Below are positions 8,233 through 17,962 of a stretch of DNA of 64,000 nucleotides, piece after piece. Made by a program: the position numbers and the translations under genes. Below the pieces are notes generated by a model, which saw only the letters and a list, made by a program, of their open reading frames with translations, did not search any database and was not told the origin of the DNA. The stretch comes from Lysobacteraceae bacterium (GTDB taxonomy: Bacteria; Pseudomonadota; Gammaproteobacteria; Xanthomonadales; Xanthomonadaceae): positions 18,627 to 82,626 of the forward strand of contig QBLY01000013.1 in assembly GCA_003241895.1 (NCBI GenBank), given 5' to 3'. Within the stretch, counting starts at the first letter, position 1. Each line of letters starts with the position of its first letter.

Positions 8233-10788
8233 ATGCAGCCAAACAGCCCCAAACCCAACGACGCGCTGATCGTGCGCTGGCTGGCCTTGGCCGGCGCCGC
8301 GGGTGCGGCCATCGCCGCAGCGATGGGCAACTTCAGCGACAACTGGGTCTGGCAGGCCCTGGCCTTGATCGCCTCGCTGTTGGCGGTAGCCGGCATTGCC
8401 GGCTTTTGGCGCGCCTTCCACCTGCGCAACCAGGCGCTGGCGCAAGCGGCGCAGCAAACCGGCGAACAAACCCGCGAAGTAAGCGCGCTGCAGGAAGAGC
8501 TGGCCCTGCACCGGCGCCTGGAGCGCGAGCTCACCGAAGCCAAGCAGGCCGCCGAGTCGGCGATGATGGCCAAGGGCGAGTTCCTGGCCACCATGAGCCA
8601 TGAAATACGCACGCCGCTCAACGGCATCATCCCGATGCTGGACCTGCTGATGAGCTCGCGCCTGCAGCCCGACCAGATGGACATCCTGCGCACGGCGTTC
8701 ACGTCGGCGCGGCAGATGCAGCGCATCGTCGACGACATCCTCGACTACTCCAAGCTGGAGGCCAACAAGGTCCAGCTGGAAACCACCAGCTTCAACCTGC
8801 GCGAGCTGGTTGATTCGGTGATCCGCCTGATGGAGAAGCCGGCCGAAAGCAAAGGCCTGCGCCTGAACCTGCAGATCGACCCAGCCGTGCGCCTGGCCGT
8901 GCGCGGCGACCCGGTGCGCCTGCGCCAGGTGCTGACCAACCTGCTGAGCAATGCGGTGAAGTTCACCGAACGCGGTTCGGTGAGCCTGAGCGTCACCCGC
9001 CGCGGCGAGTCGCGCACCCAGCACGAGCTGCGCTTCGAGATCAGCGACACCGGCATCGGCATCGCCAAGGACGCGCGCCTGTTCCGCGCGTTCAGCCAGG
9101 CCGATGCGTCCACCACGCGCCTTTACGGCGGCACGGGCCTGGGCCTGGTGATCTGCAAGCGCATCGTGGACCTGATGGGCGGCAGCATCGGCGTGGATTC
9201 CGAGCCGGGCCGCGGCTCCACCTTCTGGTTCGAGATTCCGCTCACCAAGGCCGCCGGCGACATCCAGGGTCAGCGCAGTGACCTCAATGGCGCCCGCGTG
9301 CTGCTGTTGAGCACCGACGCCGCGCTGCGCCAGCGCCTGTCGCTGGCCGCGCCCGGATGGGGGGCCACGCTCACGCAAACCGACACCACCCAGGATGCGC
9401 TGACCCGCCTGCGGACCTCCATCAGCCGCGGCGCCGGCTGGAGCTTCGACCTGCTGCTGGTGGACCTGACCAGCGTGCGCAGCACCGCCATCGCCTTGCA
9501 CCGCAACCTGCGCCGCATGCCCGAGCTCGAAGACCTGCGCGTGGCCTACCTGCAGGGCGATGAGCCCATTGCCAACGAACTGGTGCAGGGTCCGCACGCC
9601 CTGCTGCTGTCGCGCATGATCGGCACCACCGAGTTGCGCAGCGGGCTGAGCAAATTCCTTTCCACCCCGGCGGCCACCAAGCCCGACGATGTGGAACTCA
9701 TTGCGCAGGAGCGCACCTTGATTCCCGAGGCAACCGACGGCAGCGAGCCGCGCGTGGGCCGCCTGCGCGGCCGCGTGCTGCTGGTGGAAGACAACCCCGT
9801 GAACCTGATGGTGGCCCAGCGCCTGGTGGGCATGCTGGGGCTGCACTGCGAAACCGCCGACAACGGCGAAAAGGCGCTCGAGCGCATGCACGCCGGCAAC
9901 CTGGACGTGGTGCTGATGGATTGCCAGATGCCGGTGAAGGACGGTTACACCGCCTCGCTCGAATGGCGCCAGCACGAAGTAGCCAACGGCCTGCCGCGCC
10001 TGCCCATCATCGCCATGACCGCCAACGCCATGGCCGGCGACCGCCAGAAATGCCTGGACGCGGGCATGGACGACTACCTGTCCAAGCCCGTGGACCGCCG
10101 CCTGCTGGAAGCCACCATCGCCCGCTGGCTGCAGAGCCACCCGCAGCCGGTGACGGCCCCCGTTGCCGCACCGGGAGTGCCCTCTTCGGCGCCAACACGC
10201 ACGCCAGTACCCGGGCCTGCGCCGGCCCAGGCGGCGCCGGCGCCACGCCCGGCGCCACCGGTGCTGCCGCCGCGCCCGGCCTTCGCCGACGTGCAGCAGC
10301 GCCCCATCGTGCCCTTCCCGCCGCGCGCGCCCGCGCCCACGCCGGGGCTGGCCACGGGCATCCCGCCCGCACGACCGATGCCGCCCGCAACCCCCGCGCC
10401 TGCGGCCGAGCCCTACAGCGACGAGATCCGGCGCGACGCCCCGGCATCGCCCCCGGTGCTGGCCAGCGACGTGGTGGACGAACTGCGCGCCGTGATGGGC
10501 AACGAATACCTAAGCCTGGTGCGGCTGTTCCTGGAAGACGCGCCCATGCACGTGCAGGCCCTGGAGGCCGCCGCCACCGCGAACAACATGGCGGCGCTGG
10601 TGGGCCCGGCCCACACGCTCAAATCCGCTTCGGCCAACCTGGGCGCCATGGCCCTGTCGGCCGCCGCCAAGCGCATTGAACTGGGCGCCCGCCAGGGCGT
10701 GCTGCCCCGCCCCGCCGTCGCCGTCGCCGTACTCGAGTCCGAATACCGCCGCGCCGCCGCCGCCATGCAGGACCTGCTGAAAAACTGA
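8233..10788 (+). CDS. Hybrid sensor histidine kinase (HisKA-HATPase-REC-like-REC-Hpt)
   Basis: 851 residues from ATG 8233; a TTG at 8227 overlapping the upstream stop would add two residues. There are two N-terminal transmembrane helices with almost no periplasmic loop (residues 15-57), a coiled coil, HisKA with H123 in [15 protein letters not shown], and HATPase_c with N, DTGIGI and GGTGLGL boxes. A REC-like domain without a clear phospho-acceptor follows, then a full REC ([21 protein letters not shown]), a long Pro/Ala linker (about 640-735) and a C-terminal Hpt ([11 protein letters not shown]). It belongs to the BarA/RpfC-type class and is translationally coupled to the c-di-GMP-type regulator, its likely partner. 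Confidence 0.92.
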   Translation: MQPNSPKPNDALIVRWLALAGAAGAAIAAAMGNFSDNWVWQALALIASLLAVAGIAGFWRAFHLRNQALAQAAQQTGEQTREVSALQEELALHRRLERELTEAKQAAESAMMAKGEFLATMSHEIRTPLNGIIPMLDLLMSSRLQPDQMDILRTAFTSARQMQRIVDDILDYSKLEANKVQLETTSFNLRELVDSVIRLMEKPAESKGLRLNLQIDPAVRLAVRGDPVRLRQVLTNLLSNAVKFTERGSVSLSVTRRGESRTQHELRFEISDTGIGIAKDARLFRAFSQADASTTRLYGGTGLGLVICKRIVDLMGGSIGVDSEPGRGSTFWFEIPLTKAAGDIQGQRSDLNGARVLLLSTDAALRQRLSLAAPGWGATLTQTDTTQDALTRLRTSISRGAGWSFDLLLVDLTSVRSTAIALHRNLRRMPELEDLRVAYLQGDEPIANELVQGPHALLLSRMIGTTELRSGLSKFLSTPAATKPDDVELIAQERTLIPEATDGSEPRVGRLRGRVLLVEDNPVNLMVAQRLVGMLGLHCETADNGEKALERMHAGNLDVVLMDCQMPVKDGYTASLEWRQHEVANGLPRLPIIAMTANAMAGDRQKCLDAGMDDYLSKPVDRRLLEATIARWLQSHPQPVTAPVAAPGVPSSAPTRTPVPGPAPAQAAPAPRPAPPVLPPRPAFADVQQRPIVPFPPRAPAPTPGLATGIPPARPMPPATPAPAAEPYSDEIRRDAPASPPVLASDVVDELRAVMGNEYLSLVRLFLEDAPMHVQALEAAATANNMAALVGPAHTLKSASANLGAMALSAAAKRIELGARQGVLPRPAVAVAVLESEYRRAAAAMQDLLKN

Positions 10789-10842
10789 AACGGGGTCAGG
10801 TTCACTTAATCCGCTTTGCGGATAAGTGAACCTGACCCCGTT
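10789..10842. repeat. REP-like palindrome (GGGGTCAG family, copy 1)
   Basis: A near-perfect inverted repeat begins one base after the hybrid kinase stop. The left arm AACGGGGTCAGGTTCACTTA and matching right arm enclose a small TCCGC-TTT-GCGGA hairpin head, with one extra A in the left arm. A second copy lies at 12451. It sits between convergent genes and could work as a transcription stop, although no long T-tract follows. Confidence 0.85.
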
Positions 10843-10913
10843 CCTGAGTTCCTGGTGTGAAAAAGGCCCGGCATGTCTGCCGGGCCTTCGGGTTTCAAGA
10901 CGCTATTGCAGGA

Positions 10914-12305
<1,392 letters not shown>

Positions 12306-12420
12306 GTGCGAACAACTCCCCATCAATTGGTTGCCTGGTTCGGGATGGAGCCAGGGCGGAGCCGACGCTAGCCCGGAAGTCACGGGCCTGTCATGTTGCG
12401 ATGCACAACACACTTTTACC

Positions 12421-12443
12421 TGAATGAAATCCCGTTTCATTCA
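12421..12443. promoter_or_regulatory. Perfect 9-bp inverted repeat upstream of the S8 protease (candidate operator)
   Basis: TGAATGAAA at 12421-12429 and TTTCATTCA at 12435-12443 form a perfect inverted repeat around TCCCG. It lies about 116 bp upstream of the protease ATG and just downstream of a REP-like palindrome. The size and spacing are typical of a dimeric repressor or activator site. The regulator is not identified. Confidence 0.45.
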
Positions 12444-12450
12444 GAATGAA

Positions 12451-12503
12451 AACGGGGTCAGGTTCACTCGTCCGCTTTGCGGCTAAGTGAACCTGACCCC
12501 GTT
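12451..12503. repeat. REP-like palindrome (GGGGTCAG family, copy 2)
   Basis: Arms AACGGGGTCAGGTTCACT and AAGTGAACCTGACCCCGTT flank a CGTCCGC-TTT-GCGGCT head. It is nearly identical to the copy at 10789 and has compensating or neutral changes only in the head. It sits 5 bp past the bacterioferritin stop and is followed by a short T-run on the plus strand, so it may end transcription as well as being a repeat. Confidence 0.85.
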
Positions 12504-12508
12504 CTTTT

Positions 12509-12979
12509 TCAGCTGTTGATCTTGGTCTGCAGGTAGTTCTGCTCGCCCAGGCGGTCCATCAGGGCCAGCTGGGTCTCAAGCCAGTCCACGTGCTCTTCCT
12601 CGGATTCGAGGATGTCGGTGAGCAGCTTGCGGGAAACGAAGTCACCCGCCAGCTCGCAGTCCACGATGCCGGCCTTGAGGTCGGGCAGCGCCTGGTGCTC
12701 GAGTTTGAGGTCGCACTCCAGCGCTTCGCGCGGGCTTTGGCCGATGAACAGCTTGCCCAGGTTCTGCAGGTTCGGCAGGCCGTCGAGGAAGAGGATGCGC
12801 TCGATCAGCAGATCGGCGTGCTTCATCTCGTCGATCGATTCCTTGTACTCGTGCTCGCCCAGCTCCTTGAGGCCCCAGTTCTTGAACATGCGGGCGTGCA
12901 GGAAGTACTGGTTGATGGCGATGAGTTCGTTGAACAGCGCCTTGTTGAGGTGCGCGATGACCTTGGGGTCGCCTTTCAT
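12509..12979 (-). CDS. bfr: Bacterioferritin
   Basis: 156 residues. Ferritin-like four-helix bundle with the dinuclear-iron ligands of Bfr: E18 region ([17 protein letters not shown]), [20 protein letters not shown] with the E-x2-H pair, and [14 protein letters not shown] near the C-terminus. The haem-binding Met is within ESIDEMKHA. It stores iron and protects against Fenton chemistry in the cytoplasm. The start ATG 12979 has AGAGG upstream; a longer in-frame start adds ten unconserved residues. The bfd gene lies upstream on the same strand. Confidence 0.95.
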   Translation of the reverse strand: MKGDPKVIAHLNKALFNELIAINQYFLHARMFKNWGLKELGEHEYKESIDEMKHADLLIERILFLDGLPNLQNLGKLFIGQSPREALECDLKLEHQALPDLKAGIVDCELAGDFVSRKLLTDILESEEEHVDWLETQLALMDRLGEQNYLQTKINS

Positions 12980-13091
12980 GGCTGGCCTCTGTTTCGTGTA
13001 GGAGCGCACAGCGTACCGGCATCACCGGCCGCATGCGGAAACAGGAATCGCTTTCGTTCGCGCATGGCTGGACCTGCCGGCCCGGCGGTGC

Positions 13092-13295
13092 TCAGGCCGC
13101 GACGGCGAACACCTTGAGCGGGAACGCCCGCGCGGTGCGCGCCTGGGCCAGCAGCTCCCCGGCCATCTCGCTGCAGGTGCCGCAGCCGCTGCCCAGCCCC
13201 GTGCGCATGGTCAGCTCGGTCACTGACGCACAGCCGGCATCGGCCGCTTGGCGAATGTCCTGGTCGGTGACTCCGTGGCAAATGCAGACGTACAT
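13092..13295 (-). CDS. bfd: Bacterioferritin-associated [2Fe-2S] ferredoxin
   Basis: 67 residues with all four cluster cysteines, MYVCICHGVTD and GLGSGCGTC, in the Bfd/BFD-like [2Fe-2S] arrangement. Bfd reduces the bacterioferritin core to release Fe2+. It begins at ATG 13295, 112 bp before bfr on the same strand, so the two may be cotranscribed. A Fur-box-like sequence lies 46 bp upstream at 13341. Confidence 0.94.
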   Translation of the reverse strand: MYVCICHGVTDQDIRQAADAGCASVTELTMRTGLGSGCGTCSEMAGELLAQARTARAFPLKVFAVAA

Positions 13296-13340
13296 GGCGT
13301 GGGCCGGTCCGTTCGTAATGGGAACGGTTCGCATTTAACC

Positions 13341-13359
13341 GTGAATGCGAATGATTGTC
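13341..13359 (-). promoter_or_regulatory. Fur box-like operator upstream of bfd
   Basis: GTGAATGCGAATGATTGTC matches the 19-bp consensus GATAATGATAATCATTATC at 13 positions by direct comparison. It lies 46 bp upstream of the bfd start, where Fur repression under iron sufficiency would be expected. Confidence 0.6.
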
Positions 13360-13435
13360 AACTACCGCCGCGCCCCCGATCAGGCGGGGTTGGATTCTGC
13401 CCGCAGCGGGCCGGGCGGCGAGGCCCCACCCGGCC

Positions 13436-13993
13436 TCAGCGCCGCGCCTTGGCCGGCACCGGCGCAGTCATCATCGCCTGCACCGATTCGCAGGCCAGCG
13501 GCACCGCGCCGTCCCCGGCCACGGCCCGGGCGTGCGGCGCCAGGTGGTGCAGCGCCCGCACATAGACCTCGCGCTTGAAGCTGACCACGTGTTCGGCCGG
13601 GTACCAAAAGTCCACCCAGCGCCAGCTGTCGAACTCGGGCTTGTCGGTGAGGTCGAGCTTGACCTCGTGCTCCTCGCAGTTCATGCGCAGCAGGAACCAC
13701 ACCTGCTTCTGGCCGATGCACACCGGCCGGTTGCCACGGCGCACGCAGCGGCGCGGCAGGCGGTAGCGCAGCCAGCCCGGCGTACTGCCAAGCACGTCAA
13801 CGTGCTCGGGCAGCAGCCCGGTTTCCTCACGCAATTCGCGGAACATCGCCTCCAGCGGCGTCTCGTCGGTGTTCATGCCGCCCTGCGGAAACTGCCAACC
13901 GTCCCGGTTGACCCGCCTGGCCCAGAACAACCGGCCGTCGCCGTGCATAAGCACGATGCCCACATTGGGGCGAAACCCGTCCGGATCGACCAC
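13436..13993 (-). CDS. rppH: RNA pyrophosphohydrolase
   Basis: 185 residues. The RppH opening [26 protein letters not shown] is followed by the Nudix box [20 protein letters not shown] and the C-terminal [10 protein letters not shown] region. RppH removes pyrophosphate from the 5' triphosphate of mRNA and starts RNase E-dependent decay. GTG 13993 is chosen because GGAG lies 8 bp upstream and the conserved N-terminus starts there; the longer frame upstream is unconserved and overlaps the tRNA promoter region. The C-terminus extends slightly beyond the 176-residue E. coli protein. Confidence 0.94.
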   Translation of the reverse strand: MVDPDGFRPNVGIVLMHGDGRLFWARRVNRDGWQFPQGGMNTDETPLEAMFRELREETGLLPEHVDVLGSTPGWLRYRLPRRCVRRGNRPVCIGQKQVWFLLRMNCEEHEVKLDLTDKPEFDSWRWVDFWYPAEHVVSFKREVYVRALHHLAPHARAVAGDGAVPLACESVQAMMTAPVPAKARR

Positions 13994-14078
13994 GATCGGA
14001 CTCCAAAAATCTACTGGGCCCAGACTGCCACAGGGGCGTGAAGGGCCACAAGCGGTGCGGGCAACCCAGGGCGTCGGA

Positions 14079-14107
14079 TTGACACAGGGGCGGGCGTGAC
14101 CCAAAAT
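14079..14107 (+). promoter_or_regulatory. Sigma70-type promoter of the tRNA-Met gene
   Basis: TTGACA at 14079-14084 and CAAAAT at 14102-14107 are separated by 17 bp. The -35 box is perfect. Transcription would begin about 25 bp upstream of the tRNA. Confidence 0.7.
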
Positions 14108-14139
14108 TCCGTCCCCTGTCTGCAATGGACAGGTCGCGT

Positions 14140-14216
14140 GGCTATGTAGCTCAGCCGGTTAGAGCGTGGCACTCATAATGCCGAGGTCGGTGGTTCGAGT
14201 CCACCTATAGCCACCA
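14140..14216 (+). tRNA. tRNA-Met (elongator, anticodon CAT)
   Basis: 77 nt with an encoded CCA end. The acceptor stem GGCTATG pairs with TATAGCC, the D-arm is AGCTCAGCCGGTTAGAGC, the anticodon loop CTCATAA carries CAT, and the T-arm GGTTCGAGTCC is canonical. The GGCTA acceptor matches elongator Met tRNA rather than initiator or the CAT-reading tRNA-Ile2 type (GGCCCC in E. coli). Confidence 0.95.
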
Positions 14217-14224
14217 TCAACGAG

Positions 14225-14247
14225 CCTGCGGATTCGCGGGTTTTTTT
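14225..14247 (+). terminator. Rho-independent terminator after tRNA-Met
   Basis: CCTGCG-GATT-CGCGGG stem-loop (one G-T pair) followed directly by seven T residues, 8 bp past the tRNA CCA. Confidence 0.85.
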
Positions 14248-14384
14248 ATGCCCCAATTCCGGCCCCGATATATCTACAAATAGCAGCTGGATTCATTCAT
14301 CGAGGCCAAAGCAGGTCCTCGATTTCCTTTGAATACGCGATCCGCCGCGGCGGACCCACCCCGTCGTGGGTGTTGCCGTTGCGA

Positions 14385-14672
14385 TCATCCGGGGGGGTAT
14401 GGCGGCAGATGCTGCGCGACCGCCGCGCAATCCGCCGCATCCAGGCGCACGGCAGGGCCGTATTGGGCCCGGCCCTGGAAATCACGGCCGGACCGGATGA
14501 CCGCGAGCCCGCCAAACACGATCGCCAGGGTTGAACTTACTTCCTCGCCGCAGGCAGGGCAGGCCTGGATTTCCCACTGGTGGCCGCGCGAGGCCCACTC
14601 GCAGTGCGGGCAAGTCTGGACCAGCCCCCCGGATTCGCACTGGAGGCTCCGAAGCGGGTCAGGGATCGGCAT
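14385..14672 (-). CDS. Hypothetical small zinc-ribbon protein
   Basis: 95 residues, not recognised as a named family. A CPHC...CPAC pair of knuckles (TCPHCEWASRGHQWEIQACPACG, about residues 20-42) suggests a zinc ribbon, followed by a hydrophobic-to-polar C-terminal region. ATG 14672 has GGAG about 8 bp upstream. The gene lies between the tRNA terminator and a truncated HD-domain gene; a chance reading frame cannot be fully excluded. Confidence 0.45.
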   Translation of the reverse strand: MPIPDPLRSLQCESGGLVQTCPHCEWASRGHQWEIQACPACGEEVSSTLAIVFGGLAVIRSGRDFQGRAQYGPAVRLDAADCAAVAQHLPPYPPG

Positions 14673-14745
14673 GGCAGGCACTCCGGCGGCGGGCAGGCGT
14701 CAAGGATTCCAGTCCAGCGTCTCGCGGAGTGAGACGCGATGGCCA

Positions 14746-15021
14746 TCACCGCGCAGTCAGCCCAGGCCGGCGGCGCCACCGCGCAGTGTGGCCACGGTGC
14801 GCTGCATCACGGTGGCCGTGTTCGGCGCCGCAGTCTTCGATGACGTCGTGCAGCAGGTCGGCGATGGCCTGGTCTTCACTGCCGCCGAATTCGATCACCA
14901 GGCTCGACACGCCCAGCAGGTGGTAGATGTAGGGGATGCCCGAGCCTTTGCGGAAGTGTTCGGCGTGGGCCACGCGGGCGCAGTCGACGGCGCGGGTGAA
15001 GCGTTCGGTCAGGACGGTCAT
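14746..15021 (-). pseudogene. Truncated HD-domain phosphohydrolase
   Basis: From ATG 15021 the protein reads MTVLTERFTRAVDCARVAHA, then RKGSGIPYIYHLLGVSSLV and AIADLLHDVIEDCG, an HD-domain N-terminus of the RelA/SpoT-like small HD family including the catalytic HD pair. After CGAEH the frame turns into an unrelated Arg-rich tail and stops; family members usually continue for about 100 more residues. A neighbouring frame also stops within about 20 codons, so the 3' half is missing rather than simply shifted. The stub contains the metal-binding HD but is probably non-functional. Confidence 0.6.
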
Positions 15022-15113
15022 GGCGGCCTCGCGGGGTGGCTGGGACGGGCCCAGTGTGTCTGCCTCGCCTCTCACGGATCGAGAGCCGCGCGCGGACGGG
15101 GTCTGCGCCGCGC

Positions 15114-16205
15114 CTAATCCACCACGCGCCGCGCCAGCGCCGGGTCATCGGCAAAAACCCCATCCAGCCCGGTGGACAGATAGGCGCGCAGCTGACGCGA
15201 GGCGCCGTCCTCATCGCGGGCGGCGGCAACGTCCGCGCTACGGAAGCGCGGCTCCAGGAAGAAGTGCTCGGGCCGGAACGTGTACGCCACCACGTCCAGG
15301 CCCGCGGCGTGGGCATCGTCCACCAGCGCGCTGCGATAGCGGCCTTGAGCGGTGGCCTGGATCTGCAGCATCGCGAATGCGGGCCCGATGCCGTCGGCGT
15401 AGCGCGCCACCTCGCGCAGCCCGTCGGGCGTTGCCATCTGCGCGTAGGTGAGGGGCGCACCTGCCAGCACCGTGTCATGGGGCGACTGCGCGGGGTTGCC
15501 CAGCAGCTGCAGCAGGGTGATGTTGCCGCCGCGCGGCACCCTTGTGCGCAAGTCGCGCAGGTTGCCAATTTCGAAGGACTGGATCACTACGGGCGCGCGC
15601 CGGGTGTAAGCATGCGCGGCCAGCGCGTCGAGCAGGGGCTGTTCCATCGCCAGGCCCAGCGCCGCGAAATGGCTGGGATGCTTCAGTTCGGGCACTAGGC
15701 CGATGGACCGGCCGAGCGCCGCCGAGCGCGCCGCGACGAGCTCGACGAGCTCGTCGAACGTGGGCACGTCGAACTGGCCGTCCCAGGACGTCGAGCGAAG
15801 CTGCGGCAGCCGTTCGCGGGCGCGCAGGGTCTTGAGCTCGTCTAGGGTGAAGTCTTCGACGAACCAGCCCTTCACCCACTCGCCGTCCACCTGCTTGCGG
15901 GTTTCACGCCCGGCGAACTCGGGCCGCTGCGCCACGTCGGTGCTGTCGGACAGTTCGTTCTCGTGTCGCGCCACCAGTACGCCGTCGCGCGTCATCACCA
16001 GGTCGGGCTCGATGGCGTCGGCGCCGTGCTCGATGGCCAGCGCATAGGCCGCCAGCGTGTGCTCGGGCCGCAGCGCGCTGGCGCCGCGGTGGGCGATCAC
16101 CCAGGGACGGGCGGCAGCAGTGGATTCGGGTTCGGCCATGGGCGGCAGCGTAGCGCGCGGAGCGGGCGCGCACGCCGCCAGCGCGAAGGCCAGTGCGCGG
16201 ATCAT
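15114..16205 (-). CDS. glpQ: Periplasmic glycerophosphodiester phosphodiesterase lipoprotein
   Basis: 363 residues from ATG 16205. A short lipoprotein signal (MIRALAFALAAC) with lipobox LAAC precedes the GDPD domain: the HRGASALRPEHTLAAY catalytic motif, then GADAIEPDLVMTRDGVLVARHE with the metal-binding E and D and second His, and a C-terminal GLDGVFADDP. It hydrolyses glycerophosphodiesters to glycerol-3-phosphate and an alcohol. The frame is open further upstream, where a 12-bp unit encoding Met-Pro-Gly-Pro is repeated in tandem (16222-16255); the lipoprotein signal supports the internal ATG. Confidence 0.9.
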   Translation of the reverse strand: MIRALAFALAACAPAPRATLPPMAEPESTAAARPWVIAHRGASALRPEHTLAAYALAIEHGADAIEPDLVMTRDGVLVARHENELSDSTDVAQRPEFAGRETRKQVDGEWVKGWFVEDFTLDELKTLRARERLPQLRSTSWDGQFDVPTFDELVELVAARSAALGRSIGLVPELKHPSHFAALGLAMEQPLLDALAAHAYTRRAPVVIQSFEIGNLRDLRTRVPRGGNITLLQLLGNPAQSPHDTVLAGAPLTYAQMATPDGLREVARYADGIGPAFAMLQIQATAQGRYRSALVDDAHAAGLDVVAYTFRPEHFFLEPRFRSADVAAARDEDGASRQLRAYLSTGLDGVFADDPALARRVVD

Positions 16206-16276
16206 GACGAGGCGGACGAGTGCGGGGCCAGGCATGGGGCCAGGCATGGGGCCAGCCTAACCGCAACAGGTGACAC

Positions 16277-17218
16277 TCAGCCGGGTTCAGCGAGTGCCAC
16301 GGCCGCCTGTTCGACCAGCGCCGCTACCAGGGCGCGGTCGTCCGCCCCGCCGCGCGTGAACCCGAAGGCATGCTCGGTGTCGCGATGCCGGTCCAGCCAG
16401 ATGCCCTCGCCCGTCGGTGGCCGGGTGGCGGCCAGCCACAGCGCGGTGTCGGCGCCTTCGTCAGCGCCGCGCAGCACGGTGCGGAACAGCTTGCGGAAAC
16501 CGGGCAGCGAGCTGCGCACGCCGTCGGTGTCCACCCAGCCCGGATGCATCACCCAGGCGCGGGGCTGGCCTGCGCCCATCGCATTCCAATGGTGGGTCAG
16601 CGCCACCTGCGCGCGCTTGTGCTGGGCGTACGCGGTGAAGCCGTCGTGGTGCGCGGCGTCGCCCGCCTTCAGCGCGTCCAGGTCCAGCGCGGCGCCGTAC
16701 ATGCCGCCTGAGCTCATCGAGATGATGGCGCTGCCCGCCACCAGTGCGCCGCCGGCGCGCAGGCCCGCGTCCAGCACCCAGTGGCCGAGCAGGTTGGTGG
16801 CGAAGCCCTGCTCCAGGCCTTCGCCGGTGCGGCGGAAGTCGTGGCACATCACGCCCACGTTGTGCATCAGCACGTCCACTTTGCCGCCGGCGGAAATCTC
16901 ACGGGCCACGCGCGCCACCTCGCGCATCAGGGACAGGTCCACGGGCACGGGTTGGATCTTGCCTGGGCCTGCGGCGTCGGCCGCCAACGCGTCGAGCTTT
17001 TTCACGTCGCGCCCCAGCGCCAGCACCGTGGCGCCGCGCAACGCTGCGCCCAGGGCGATGGCCCGGCCGATGCCACCGGTGGCGCCGCTGACGATCCACC
17101 GCTGGCCGCTGAAGTCGGCGTCCAGCCCGGGCGCGCCCACGCGCCGCCGGAACCCGATGCGCGAGAACGGCAGCGCGAAGCGGCCGTAGAACAGCATCGC
17201 GCCGAGAGCCTTCTTCAT
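16277..17218 (-). CDS. Short-chain dehydrogenase/reductase
   Basis: 313 residues. Rossmann glycine motif SGATGGIGRA near residue 46, NVG in place of NAG, catalytic Ser in ISMSSGGMYG and YAQHKRAQ as the YxxxK box. The N-terminal 35-residue extension MKKALGAMLFYGRFALPFSRIGF recalls DHRS12-type SDRs acting on lipids at membranes. The ATG overlaps the stop of the upstream cupin gene (ATGA), so the pair is translationally coupled in an operon with the esterase/monooxygenase fusion. The substrate is unknown; a ketone or alcohol is likely. Confidence 0.85.
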   Translation of the reverse strand: MKKALGAMLFYGRFALPFSRIGFRRRVGAPGLDADFSGQRWIVSGATGGIGRAIALGAALRGATVLALGRDVKKLDALAADAAGPGKIQPVPVDLSLMREVARVAREISAGGKVDVLMHNVGVMCHDFRRTGEGLEQGFATNLLGHWVLDAGLRAGGALVAGSAIISMSSGGMYGAALDLDALKAGDAAHHDGFTAYAQHKRAQVALTHHWNAMGAGQPRAWVMHPGWVDTDGVRSSLPGFRKLFRTVLRGADEGADTALWLAATRPPTGEGIWLDRHRDTEHAFGFTRGGADDRALVAALVEQAAVALAEPG

Positions 17219-17895
17219 GCCGCCCACCGGCGCAGGAAGTCTTCGTCCAGGTGCCCGGTCTTGACCAGGATCCGCGCCCCCTGCGGCGCGCGCGGCGCGT
17301 GCTGCGAACCGTGCGGGCTGCGCAGCCAGCTGCCGGCCGGGTACACGCCGTGGTCGTCTTCGAACTGGCCGCTGAGCACCAGGATTTCCTCGCCGCCCCA
17401 GTGCGTGTGCGGCTGGAACACCGTGCCCGGCGCCCAGTCCACCAGCGCCGTGTGCTGGGTGCCGCGCGAATGCAGCGGCATCACCCGCAGGCCGGGCACC
17501 AGGCCGGGGCGCCAGGCGGTGCGTTCGGTGTCGATGCAGACGGTTTCATCGTCGCCCGGCTGGAACTGCCGCAGCTTCACGAACAGGGTGCAGCCCGCTT
17601 CGCTGAGCGGCGCATGCCCGAAGCCCTCGGGATTGCGCAGGTAGGCGCCCGGGCCGTGGTCGCCGCGCTCGTCGCTGAACACGCCGTCCAGCACCAGGAT
17701 TTCCTCGCCACCGGGATGGCCGTGGGAGGGAAAAACCGAACCCGGCGCATAGCGCACCAGGCTGGTGGCGCGCGCGGCTTCGTCGCCGACGCGGTCCAGC
17801 GGGCGCCGCGTCACGCCGGGCGACGGCGACGGCTGCCAGGGCGTGTCGTCGGGGCGGACGACGACGCGTTGGGTGAAATCGGCGTTCAGGCGCAT
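17215..17895 (-). CDS. ChrR-type double cupin protein
   Basis: 226 residues with two tandem cupin domains. Each has the metal-binding pattern: FPSHGHPGGEEILVLDGVF near residue 60 and FQPHTHWGGEEILVLSGQF near residue 157. The repeat indicates an internal duplication. The domain is like the C-terminal cupin of ChrR anti-sigma factors, but the zinc-binding anti-sigma half and a neighbouring ECF sigma gene are absent, so an enzymatic or sensory role (acetylacetone-cleaving-type cupin) is equally possible. ATG 17895 is preferred over the long unconserved upstream frame. Confidence 0.82.
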   Translation of the reverse strand: MRLNADFTQRVVVRPDDTPWQPSPSPGVTRRPLDRVGDEAARATSLVRYAPGSVFPSHGHPGGEEILVLDGVFSDERGDHGPGAYLRNPEGFGHAPLSEAGCTLFVKLRQFQPGDDETVCIDTERTAWRPGLVPGLRVMPLHSRGTQHTALVDWAPGTVFQPHTHWGGEEILVLSGQFEDDHGVYPAGSWLRSPHGSQHAPRAPQGARILVKTGHLDEDFLRRWAA

Positions 17896-17962
17896 GGGCG
17901 GGTCACTTTGGAAAGTGGCGGCAGTGTGCGCCAGGGCGTGTGGGCGGCGTGTCGGCGCGCCG

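Noticed and set aside
5834..8242. 802-codon minus-strand open frame opposite the c-di-GMP-type regulator
   Set aside because: The composition is the His/Gln/Val-rich type of a shadow, with no domain; the plus strand has clear REC/GGDEF/EAL domains.
14140..14216. tRNA-Ile2 (CAT read with lysidine) instead of tRNA-Met
   Set aside because: The acceptor stem GGCTATG/TATAGCC and D-arm match elongator Met; Ile2 types have a different acceptor end (GGCCCC in E. coli).
16222..16255. 12-bp tandem repeat before glpQ as a regulatory or phase-variable site
   Set aside because: Only about two and a half units, in-frame with an upstream extension of the signal region; 12-bp changes would not shift the frame, and there is no promoter-like context.
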